NCBI GenBank assembly: GCA_030040625.1
Contig: JASHTI010000068.1
Location: 1 to 8,912 of the forward strand
From: Thermoplasmata archaeon
GTDB lineage: Archaea > Thermoplasmatota > Thermoplasmata > Lutacidiplasmatales > UBA184
DNA length: 8,912 nt
Direction of reading: 5' to 3'
Made by a program: the position numbers and the translations under genes. Every line of letters begins with the position of its first letter. The stretch's first letter is position 1. The notes below the pieces were generated by a model. It saw only the letters and a program-made list of their open reading frames with translations, was not told the origin of the DNA and made no database searches. Below are positions 1-5,602 of this stretch, piece after piece.

Positions 1-12
1 TGTAGGCATCAC

Positions 13-19
13 ATTTAAG
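13..19 (+). promoter_or_regulatory. TATA-like box of the HsdR_N-like gene
   Basis: The AT-rich heptamer ATTTAAG is the only such element ahead of the first gene. Its centre is 29 nt upstream of the ATG at 45 but only 20 nt upstream of the GTG at 36. Archaeal TATA boxes normally sit about 26 nt before the transcription start, so this favours a leaderless mRNA beginning at or just before the ATG at 45. The left edge of the window is very close, so other elements may be missing. Confidence 0.5.
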
Positions 20-27
20 CGACCAAC

Positions 28-51
28 CTTCCATCGTGCGGACGATGGAAG
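28..51. repeat. perfect inverted repeat spanning the first start codon
   Basis: Two exactly complementary 10-nt arms, CTTCCATCGT and ACGATGGAAG, are separated by GCGG. The ATG at 45 lies in the right arm, and the predicted transcription start falls within the repeat. If transcription starts near 42-45 the repeat cannot form an RNA hairpin, so it would act as a DNA operator. If transcription starts upstream of 28, the hairpin would bury the start codon. Both roles are inference; the symmetry itself is read directly. Confidence 0.6.
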
Positions 52-971
52 CAGTCGACCTCCACCGTCGCCTCGCGGACTTCGGCCAGGTCGCCGGCGA
101 GGTCCTGCGCGACGTTCAGGACGTCACCGAGCAGCAGATCCGGCACTGGATCGTCAATCCGTTCCTGGAGGCGCTCGGCTGGGACCCGCACGACAAGCAC
201 CAGGTCTTCCTCGACTTCCATCCGACCGGCCGCAAGGAGACGGTCGATTACGCGCTCCTGGACGCCGAGGGCAAGCCGAAGCTGTTCTTCGACGTCCGGG
301 ACCGGACGGCGAGCGTCACGGAGCTCGGCCCGATCGGGGACCGCGCCAAGGAGTCGAGCGTCCCGTTGATCCTGCTCACCAACGGGCGCGCGTTCTCCCT
401 GTGGTTCGTCGGTCCCGAGGAAGCCGCCTCGCCGCTGTTCGTGCTTTCGCTGGAGGAGCTGTCGAACAACGCGGAGGGCCTGGTCGGCCTGACGGCCGAG
501 TACCGGCTCAGCGAGACCGGTATCCAGCAGCTGCGACGCAGCGCGCTGCGGCTGGCGGTCCTGCAGATGCTGGAGGAGAACGCCGAGAAGACGTTCGACG
601 CGCTCGTCAGCTGGGTCCAGGGGCAGGTCGCCCCGGGGGCCCTGGACGACGTCACCGAGCAGGCGATCCGCGACGCCACCATGCTCTGGCTGACGGAGGA
701 GCATCTGACGCTCCCGCCGTTCTCGCCGCCGGACGGCAAGCGGGCCGCCGACCTGCGGGTGACGACCCCCCGGGACTGGGAGCCGTTCCCGCGCGGGCCC
801 CCCGGGACGTTCCAGTACAAGTACGACACCGCGAAGATCCTCGACCTCCGCCAGGGGGCCAAAGAGGTCCGCGAGCAGCTCCGTGTCCAGGGGCTGAAGA
901 CCCCGACCGCGACGAGCTTCGGCGGCTTCTACCACGCGCTTCGGGCGCGGGCGGGACTCTCCGGCAAGTAG
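45..971 (+). CDS. stand-alone HsdR_N-like (type I restriction nuclease-domain) protein
   Basis: This 308-residue protein resembles the N-terminal nuclease domain of type I restriction HsdR subunits, without the helicase part. Residues 28-48 carry the typical opening TEQQIRHWIVNPFLEALGW. A PD-(D/E)xK-like core follows, with VDYAL (Asp68) and then FFDVRD at 81-86. Where the family normally has E-x-K, this protein has Asp83-Val-Arg85, so catalysis may be altered or lost. Residues 105-123 (PLILLTNGRAFSLWFV) match the family's strand after the active site. The C-terminal 180 residues are mostly helical and I do not recognise them. The start was set at the ATG at 45 because of its spacing from the TATA-like box; a GTG at 36 would add three residues. 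No methylase or specificity gene is visible, so a role in restriction is unproven. It converges on the QueA-like gene with a gap of 22 nt. Confidence 0.8.
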   Translation: MEAVDLHRRLADFGQVAGEVLRDVQDVTEQQIRHWIVNPFLEALGWDPHDKHQVFLDFHPTGRKETVDYALLDAEGKPKLFFDVRDRTASVTELGPIGDRAKESSVPLILLTNGRAFSLWFVGPEEAASPLFVLSLEELSNNAEGLVGLTAEYRLSETGIQQLRRSALRLAVLQMLEENAEKTFDALVSWVQGQVAPGALDDVTEQAIRDATMLWLTEEHLTLPPFSPPDGKRAADLRVTTPRDWEPFPRGPPGTFQYKYDTAKILDLRQGAKEVREQLRVQGLKTPTATSFGGFYHALRARAGLSGK

Positions 972-993
972 GCGGCGCCGACAGCCGGACCGC

Positions 994-2037
994 TCACGCG
1001 CGGGCCGGCCGGAACGAGAGGTGGACGTCGCCGAACTCGTGCCAGAGGTAGCCGGCCGCGCGGGCGTGCGCGTACGCGCGCTCTCGGGCCGCTCGGCCGA
1101 GGAAGGCGTCGAGCAGGTCCAGGTGGGTCGTTCCCTCCGCGTGGAGCCCGCTGATGAGACCGTCGGCGACCACGGGCGGCTGGGCCGGGGAGACGTACCG
1201 CCGGCTGAAGCCGCGGGAGGGCCGGAGGGAGCAGCCGTCGTGGGCGGACTCGAGCGCGCGGACCACGGTGGTGCCGACGGCGATCACCCGGCCGCCCGCG
1301 CGTCGCGTGCGGGCGATGGCCTCGACCGTCGCCGCCGGGACCGCGTACGGCTCCGGGAGCAGCGGCGGCGCCCCGGTGACGATGTCCCCGGGCTCGAGGC
1401 TGGAGACCCCGGCGTGGAGGACCACCGACGCGATTCCGATCCCCCGCCGTCGCGCCGCCTCGAGGATGCGCGTCGAGAAGGGCCGTCCCGCACTCGGCAT
1501 CTCGGCGCTCCCCGGGACGCGCGCGAAGACCGTCTGGTACCGCTCGAGCGGTTCCGGCACGCGCAGGTAGCCGTAGCGGATCGGTTCGCCGTAGATCGAC
1601 ATCGCCGCGGGGACATCGCCCTCGAATCGAACGAAGGCAAGTCGTGCGATCCCGGGATACCGGGCGACCACGGTCGCGGGCACCCCTCCCGCCGCGATCG
1701 CCGTCCCGTCCGCGAGGGGCAGGGGTCCCGGCCGCGCCGGGCTCCACCGCGGTTCGGTGAGCCAGAGACCGTCGCCGAACTCGGTCGCGAGGTGGAGGCG
1801 GAACTCGCCGATCGGGCCGACGGCCGGAAGGCTCGCCGGGAGCGTGGCGCTCTCGTTCACCACGAGCAGGTCGCCGGGAGCGAGGAGGTCGGGCAGGCTG
1901 CGGAACGAGAGGTCCCGCTCGCCGGTCGTCGCGCTGACGAGCAGGCGCACCTCATCGCGCTGCCGTCCCCTCGACTCGGGGCTGCGGTCGGCCAGCGCCG
2001 GGGCGGACGGTCGGGCGGTCGCGACGCGCGTGCTCAT
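994..2037 (-). CDS. divergent QueA-family protein (SAM:tRNA ribosyltransferase-isomerase-like)
   Basis: This 347-residue protein is close in length to QueA, which transfers and isomerises the ribosyl group of S-adenosylmethionine onto preQ1-tRNA to give epoxyqueuosine. Family landmarks run in order: RLLV at 31-34, PGDLLVVN at 54-61, GEPIRYGYL at 150-158, YQTVFA at 167-172, a central SAEMPSAGRPF at 177-187, VLHAGVSSLEPGD at 206-218, VIAVGTTVVRALES at 251-264, and GYLWHEFGD at 329-337. Several signatures differ from canonical QueA: NDTRVIPAR becomes NESATLPAS, PTAGLHF becomes PSAGRPF, and the NFHLP segment becomes GLHAE. From memory, the same variant motifs occur in QueA-like proteins of actinobacteria. 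The substrate is therefore uncertain and may not be tRNA. It is the last gene of the operon and overlaps the SDR stop by 4 nt. The start is supported by a strong Shine-Dalgarno sequence. The first 25 residues are low in complexity. Confidence 0.85.
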   Translation of the reverse strand: MSTRVATARPSAPALADRSPESRGRQRDEVRLLVSATTGERDLSFRSLPDLLAPGDLLVVNESATLPASLPAVGPIGEFRLHLATEFGDGLWLTEPRWSPARPGPLPLADGTAIAAGGVPATVVARYPGIARLAFVRFEGDVPAAMSIYGEPIRYGYLRVPEPLERYQTVFARVPGSAEMPSAGRPFSTRILEAARRRGIGIASVVLHAGVSSLEPGDIVTGAPPLLPEPYAVPAATVEAIARTRRAGGRVIAVGTTVVRALESAHDGCSLRPSRGFSRRYVSPAQPPVVADGLISGLHAEGTTHLDLLDAFLGRAARERAYAHARAAGYLWHEFGDVHLSFRPARA

Positions 2038-2765
2038 CCGGCGACCTCCCAGCGATCGGATTGGGCGCGGTAGCGCCGCCCGGTGACCGCGGCCGGGTCA
2101 CGGTGGAGCAGCCAGGCCCAGAACGGGACGGTCACCTCGGGGAGCGGCCGATCCGAGATGTCCTGCCCGGGATACGCCGCCTGGTGCATCGCGGTCCGGA
2201 GGTCCCCCGGGTCGACGCTGACGACCGAGATCCCCGCGGTCCGCAGCTCCCCGGCGAGCGTCCGGCTCACGAGGTCGAGCGCCGCCTTGCTGGCCCCGTA
2301 GCCGCCCCAGCCGGCATAGCCCTCGATCGCCGCGTCGCTCGTGATGTTGACCACGCGTCCGTGTCCTCGGGCGAGCGCCGGCGCCAGCTCCTGGATCAGG
2401 GCCAGCGGCGCGACCACGTTGACCTCCAGGATCCGACGGAACGACTCGAGCGGGAGCTCCGTGAGCGGCCGAAGTGGCGAAGGGCCGAGCTCGCTGGCAT
2501 TGTTGACGAGGAGATCGAGCCGGCCGGCGGGGCCCAGGCGTTCGGCGACCGCCCTGCGGTGGGCCGCATCGGTGACGTCACCCGGGAGGACCTCGACGGC
2601 CGCGCCTCGGCGACGGAGCCGCTCGGCGACGCGTTCGAGCGGCTCCCGACGCCGGGCCGTGAGGAGGAGCTCGTAGTGCTCGTCCCCCAGGAACTGCGCG
2701 AGGAGCTCGCCGAGGCCTTGGCTCGCTCCCGTGACGATCGCCCGCCGTCGGTCCTCCGCGGTCAT
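2034..2765 (-). CDS. classical short-chain dehydrogenase/reductase (SDR)
   Basis: This 243-residue protein has the usual length of a classical SDR, an NAD(P)H-dependent Rossmann-fold oxidoreductase. The cofactor motif TGASQGLG is at 12-19. Basic residues after the second strand (TARRR at 36-40) suggest NADPH preference. GDV at 62-64, NNAS at 88-91 and Asn116 follow. The catalytic residues are Ser143 and the Tyr156-x3-Lys160 pair, followed by DPG at 185-187. All catalytic residues are present, so it should be active; the substrate is unknown. The reading frame stays open far upstream, but homology begins at this ATG, which overlaps the regulator's stop codon as ATGA. Its 3' end overlaps the QueA-like gene the same way, so the three genes are probably translationally coupled. 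Acting on the substrate or product of the QueA-like enzyme is the simplest inference. Confidence 0.93.
   Translation of the reverse strand: MTAEDRRRAIVTGASQGLGELLAQFLGDEHYELLLTARRREPLERVAERLRRRGAAVEVLPGDVTDAAHRRAVAERLGPAGRLDLLVNNASELGPSPLRPLTELPLESFRRILEVNVVAPLALIQELAPALARGHGRVVNITSDAAIEGYAGWGGYGASKAALDLVSRTLAGELRTAGISVVSVDPGDLRTAMHQAAYPGQDISDRPLPEVTVPFWAWLLHRDPAAVTGRRYRAQSDRWEVAG
2044..2049 (-). promoter_or_regulatory. Shine-Dalgarno of the QueA-like gene
   Basis: GGAGGT on the minus strand lies 6 nt before the ATG at 2037, inside the last codons of the SDR gene. It fixes this start and indicates reinitiation at the ATGA junction. Confidence 0.75.
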
Positions 2766-3412
2766 GCCGGGCGGGTCCCGTCGCGAACGAGGAACCGGCA
2801 GACGGGGTCGCCGGCGACGACCCGGTGGCTGACCTCGACCCGCGCCCGCAGGAGGGAGGCGAAGAGGGTCCGCTCCGTCTCGCACGCCTCGGGGAACTCC
2901 TGGGCGAGCGCGAGGATCGGGCAGTTGTGTTCGAGCATCTCCACCGAGCCGCCGCGGCGGCGACCGACCTCGGCCATGTAGCCCCCTTCGGTCCGAATGC
3001 GGGCGAGCTCCGCGACCCGCGCGGGCAGCGCCCCGGTCGCGAGCCGACCGCCGTTCCGCTCGGCGACCTCCGCCGCCCGCCGTGCGAGGAGCTCGCCGAC
3101 GGCGCCCCGCCCGAGCCGCTCGGCAATGAACTCGAGGGCGCAGCGGGACATCTCCACGTAGTTCTGCGGGAAGACGGCCGCCGCCTTGTCGGTCAGGCGG
3201 AAGGTGACCCGCGGGCGACCGACGCGGCCGGCCCGGTACCCGCGACTGACCAGACCGTCCTGCTCGAGGACCCGGATGTGGGCCAGCACCGCGACCTTCG
3301 AGATCCCGAGCGTCGCCGCGAGCTCGGCGAGTGAGGCGTCCGGAGCGCGCCGCAGCGCGGTCAGCAGGCTCCGCTTCGCCGTCGAGTAGGTCGGCCCGCT
3401 CGTGCCGTCCAT
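2762..3412 (-). CDS. SufR-like winged-helix regulator with Cys cluster motif
   Basis: This 216-residue DNA-binding protein leads the operon. Residues 12-75 form a winged helix of the ArsR/DeoR type: SLAELAATLGISKVAVLAHI is the helix-turn-helix, and GRPRVTFRLTD is the wing. The C-terminal half has the layout of SufR, the iron-sulfur-sensing repressor: EHNCPILALAQEFPEAC at 161-177, then GDPVC at 201-205. Cys164, Cys177 and Cys205 are spaced C-x12-C-x27-C, close to the arrangement I recall for SufR cluster ligands; Cys91 is a further cysteine. It could sense Fe-S status or redox state. SufR normally controls suf genes, but here it precedes an SDR and a QueA-like gene, so it probably regulates this operon and itself. 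The ATG at 3412 is 26 nt from a TATA box, which implies a leaderless mRNA. Confidence 0.85.
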   Translation of the reverse strand: MDGTSGPTYSTAKRSLLTALRRAPDASLAELAATLGISKVAVLAHIRVLEQDGLVSRGYRAGRVGRPRVTFRLTDKAAAVFPQNYVEMSRCALEFIAERLGRGAVGELLARRAAEVAERNGGRLATGALPARVAELARIRTEGGYMAEVGRRRGGSVEMLEHNCPILALAQEFPEACETERTLFASLLRARVEVSHRVVAGDPVCRFLVRDGTRPA

Positions 3413-3435
3413 CGAGGGAGGACACGGCAGCGGCG

Positions 3436-3441
3436 TTTATA
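3436..3441 (-). promoter_or_regulatory. TATA box of the regulator-SDR-QueA-like operon
   Basis: The minus strand reads TATAAA here, within CGCGTATAAACG. Its centre is 26-27 nt upstream of the ATG at 3412, the distance expected if transcription starts at the A of the start codon. No Shine-Dalgarno is seen, in agreement with a leaderless mRNA. Confidence 0.75.
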
Positions 3442-3447
3442 CGCGAA

Positions 3448-3463
3448 TCCATTAACAAATGGA
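3448..3463. promoter_or_regulatory. inverted repeat, candidate operator of the SufR-like regulator
   Basis: TCCATT and AATGGA form perfect 6-bp arms around AACA, just upstream of the operon's TATA box and between the two divergent genes. The position suits binding by the regulator next to the TFB/TBP site. It does not match the bacterial SufR operator I recall (CAAC-N6-GTTG), so the assignment is inference. Confidence 0.4.
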
Positions 3464-3517
3464 ACGAACCGCCGGTCCGGTCCAAGGTTTCGTATCCTTC
3501 GGCTCCGTAGGGGAGGC

Positions 3518-3757
3518 ATGCCCAACTCGAACGGCCCCTCTCCGTCGGGCGCGAACCCGTTCCTGGACGTCGTCGCCGCACTGCAGAACCGCCAAGGCCA
3601 GGTCGACATCCGGCTCGACCGCTTCTCGATGAAGCTCCCCTTCGCCGGGGAGATCGAGGTCAGCGGCAGCCTCAGCCTCTCGGTCCACTTCCGGGAGCTA
3701 TCGGAACGAGAGCGCAAGGCCCACGAGGGCCGCCAGGTCCGCGCGCTCTCGGGCTGA
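3518..3757 (+). CDS. 79-residue protein of unknown function
   Basis: I do not recognise a family. The first 13 residues are rich in Pro, Ser, Asn and Gly and probably disordered. Residues 14-24 could be a short helix (PFLDVVAALQN). Residues 26-60 alternate charged and hydrophobic positions (VDIRLDRFSMKLPF, then EIEVSGSLSLSVHF) and look like three beta strands. Residues 59-71 (RELSERERKAHEG) form a charged helix. There are no cysteines and no membrane segment, so it is probably a small cytoplasmic beta-rich protein. It is divergent from the SufR-like operon. GGGAGG ends one nt before the ATG, too close for a ribosome site, and only a weak TATA-like TTTCGTA lies about 27 nt upstream. Sensible amino-acid composition and the lack of a better overlapping frame favour a real gene. 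Confidence 0.65.
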   Translation: MPNSNGPSPSGANPFLDVVAALQNRQGQVDIRLDRFSMKLPFAGEIEVSGSLSLSVHFRELSERERKAHEGRQVRALSG

Positions 3758-3806
3758 GTACCAAGTCGCTCGCCACGGGGGCCCGCCGTAGCCGGTTCGG
3801 CGGCGC

Positions 3807-5135
3807 TCAGCGCTCGCCGCCCAGACCCGTGGTGCTGGGCGGGATCCGAGGGGGTCGAGGGAGGGCGCGCCGTGCCCCAATCGCGACGAGCAGGCCGGCT
3901 CCGGCGCACACGGCCAGGATCCCGAGCGCCCCCGGCAGCCAGAGGAGTCGACTGACGAACCAGACGGAGCTCTGGTGGAGGGCGACGACCATCCCCGGAC
4001 CCGGAAGCGGGCTGAGCCAGAACGCGAGCCAGAGGCTGTTCGTCGCGGGATCGTACAGGCCCTCGGCCGGCCCGTCCCCGCTGATCGTCAGCGTCGCCAG
4101 CGCCCCCTCCGTCGTGAGGTTCAGGACCCCCACGCAGTACTGGAAGCCGATGAGGTAGAGGTCCCCGTGGGTCGGATCTAAGACCAGGGTGTCGGCCCAG
4201 AACGGCGCGTCCGCATCCAAGCACGGACCCGGGTCGATGACGGTCTGGCCGAGCGACCGTAGGGTCGTGGCCGAGAGCATGAGGAGGCTCCCGGACGCCG
4301 TGGCGACGTAGAGCCGGCCCGTGGTCGGGGCGAGCAGCATCGCCCAGGCCTGGGTCCCGACGGTGACGCTCCCCTCGACGCCGAGGGTGCTCGGGTCGAG
4401 CAGTTCGAGGGTGGCGGTCCCGGTCTGCGTCACCAGCAGCCCGGCCATCGGGTCGTAGAGGACCGTCCAGGCCCAGAGGGCCCACGGCCCCGGCGGGGCG
4501 ACCTCCTGCGTCGCGACCGTCGAGCCCGTAGCGGGGTCGAGTGCCGCGATCGTGCCGTTCGAAAAGCCGACGTAGAGGAGGTCGAGCGAAGGGTCGAAGC
4601 CGAACGCCTCGGCGTAGGCCACGGTGGGCCACTCCTGGGAGATCTCTCCGGTCGCCGCGTCGTAGGCGATGAGCGATACGTTGGCGCCGCTGAACGCCTG
4701 GCAGCCGAAGTAGACCGTGGTGCCGACGCCCGGATAGAACGGGGCCCCCGGCCAGCAGCCCAGCGCGGTTCGGTGCACCCACTCCCGCGTGCTCTCGTTG
4801 ACGAGGATCACGCCGTTGCCGTACGGGCTGGTGCCCCCGGCGACCTCGGGATCTCCGTCGCTCACGGTGAGAAGGGCGGTTCCCCGGTCCGGCAGCGCGA
4901 CCAACCCGCTGATCACCAAGCAGCCCACCTCACTGGCCGGCTCGGGGCAGAAGCCGTTCCACGCGGGGACCCCGGTCACGGATTGCTGGGGGGCGGTCTG
5001 CAGCAGCCCACCCCAGATGCCGAGCCCGGCCAGGCCCCCGGAGAAGAGCAGGAGGGCCCCGCCGAGCGCGAGGGCCCCGCGCAGCGCGTCACGGCGCCCA
5101 CGCCGCTCTCGCCCAGCCTCTCCGGGGGTCGCCAT
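3807..5135 (-). CDS. membrane-anchored extracellular beta-propeller protein
   Basis: This 442-residue protein has basic residues at 9-16, a membrane helix at about 20-44, a large ectodomain, and a second helix at about 397-420 followed by ARR. Both ends should be cytoplasmic with the middle outside. The ectodomain has propeller-blade repeats such as LIAYDAATGEIS, LYVGFSNGTIAALDPATGSTV, LLDPSTLGVEGSVTVG and LYVATASGSLLML, resembling YVTN/PQQ-like propellers. Six ectodomain cysteines (63, 72, 127, 145, 305, 334) could form disulfides, and four N-x-S/T sequons (Asn113, 152, 193, 339) could be glycosylated. The frame continues upstream to 5312, but that part has no protein-like features. The start was set at the ATG at 5135; a GTG at 5144 would add three residues. 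The promoter is unclear. The ligand or partner is unknown; a structural or binding role at the cell surface is likely. Confidence 0.8.
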   Translation of the reverse strand: MATPGEAGRERRGRRDALRGALALGGALLLFSGGLAGLGIWGGLLQTAPQQSVTGVPAWNGFCPEPASEVGCLVISGLVALPDRGTALLTVSDGDPEVAGGTSPYGNGVILVNESTREWVHRTALGCWPGAPFYPGVGTTVYFGCQAFSGANVSLIAYDAATGEISQEWPTVAYAEAFGFDPSLDLLYVGFSNGTIAALDPATGSTVATQEVAPPGPWALWAWTVLYDPMAGLLVTQTGTATLELLDPSTLGVEGSVTVGTQAWAMLLAPTTGRLYVATASGSLLMLSATTLRSLGQTVIDPGPCLDADAPFWADTLVLDPTHGDLYLIGFQYCVGVLNLTTEGALATLTISGDGPAEGLYDPATNSLWLAFWLSPLPGPGMVVALHQSSVWFVSRLLWLPGALGILAVCAGAGLLVAIGARRALPRPPRIPPSTTGLGGER

Positions 5136-5311
5136 GCTGCTCACGTTCGGCCGCCTTCCGGCCCGCGCCCCCGATAGGCGCCCGCCGTCAATAGCTTGGT
5201 GCGCGGGGTCCCGAGAGGCGTAGGGGTGCGCGAGGCTCCGGGCGGGCGATCCCCGGATGGGCCGGCACGCGACTCCCGGATCGCCGGCGAGACCGGGGCG
5301 ACGGCGGCACA

Positions 5312-5317
5312 TTTATA
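5312..5317 (+). promoter_or_regulatory. TATA box of the zinc-ribbon-like gene
   Basis: TTTATA is centred 29-30 nt upstream of the GTG at 5344, which implies a leaderless mRNA starting at or a few nt before that codon. It overlaps the outer part of the palindrome at 5313-5334. Confidence 0.7.
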
Positions 5318-5334
5318 CGTATCGATACGCATAA
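5313..5334. promoter_or_regulatory. 22-bp near-perfect palindrome, candidate operator
   Basis: A perfect 12-bp core, CGTATCGATACG (5318-5329), is extended by complementary TTAT and ATAA arms after one mismatched pair (A5317/C5330). It covers the TATA box and the promoter just downstream of it, so a bound dimer would block TBP or RNA polymerase. The intergenic region also lies upstream of the minus-strand propeller gene, so it could affect both. The regulator is not identifiable from the window. Confidence 0.6.
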
Positions 5335-5343
5335 GTCCGCATC

Positions 5344-5565
5344 GTGCCCGACTCGCCTGAGGCTCGCGCGAGCCACCCGTGCGTCCGCCGGTGCGGTCAC
5401 GCGGACGGCCACCACACCCGAACGCCGGAGCTCGAGGGGGACCGGGAGATCGTCCTGTGGTGCGCCGGCTGCCGCCGCCACGAGGTACGCGTGCTCGGTT
5501 GGTTCGCGAAGCCGCGACGCAACCGCCTGTCGCCGACCCACGCCCTGCCGCTCCGCGCGGTTTAG
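5344..5565 (+). CDS. 73-residue zinc-ribbon-like small protein
   Basis: This short protein has two cysteine pairs, Cys13-x3-Cys17 and Cys40-x2-Cys43, with His11, His19, His23 and His24 nearby. The spacing suits a single zinc ribbon or knuckle. The second pair sits in WCAGCRRHEVRVLGWF, a strand-turn-strand pattern. The tail from residue 55 is basic. I do not recognise a named family; nucleic-acid or protein binding is possible but not shown. The GTG start is supported by a TATA box 29-30 nt upstream; no ATG is available in the frame. The gene converges on the VIT1-like transporter gene with a gap of 37 nt. Confidence 0.65.
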   Translation: MPDSPEARASHPCVRRCGHADGHHTRTPELEGDREIVLWCAGCRRHEVRVLGWFAKPRRNRLSPTHALPLRAV

Positions 5566-5602
5566 CCCCCGCCGGAGCGGCTCCCAAACCCGCGGTCGCC
5601 GA

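Noticed and set aside
36..44. GTG at 36 as start of the HsdR_N-like gene
   Set aside because: It is only 20 nt from the TATA-like box, too short for an archaeal promoter, and adds three residues (MRT) without family support; the ATG at 45 fits better.
2766..3581. Long upstream extension of the SDR frame
   Set aside because: The open frame is a GC-rich shadow of the regulator gene with Arg/Gly/Pro-rich nonsense; SDR homology begins at the ATG at 2765.
3798..3819. GC-rich stem-loop at the end of the propeller gene as a terminator
   Set aside because: It has a 1-nt bulge, a 3-nt loop over the stop codon and no T tract; such stems are expected by chance at this GC content, and archaeal termination relies on T-rich runs.
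3361..4782. 473-residue minus-strand frame across the 79-residue gene and the propeller gene
   Set aside because: It is a shadow frame of the propeller gene with low-complexity Arg/Gly/Pro content.
5136..5312. N-terminal extension of the beta-propeller gene to an ATG at 5312
   Set aside because: The added 59 residues have no domain-like composition and would place cytoplasm-type sequence before the first membrane helix; no promoter sits at the right distance.
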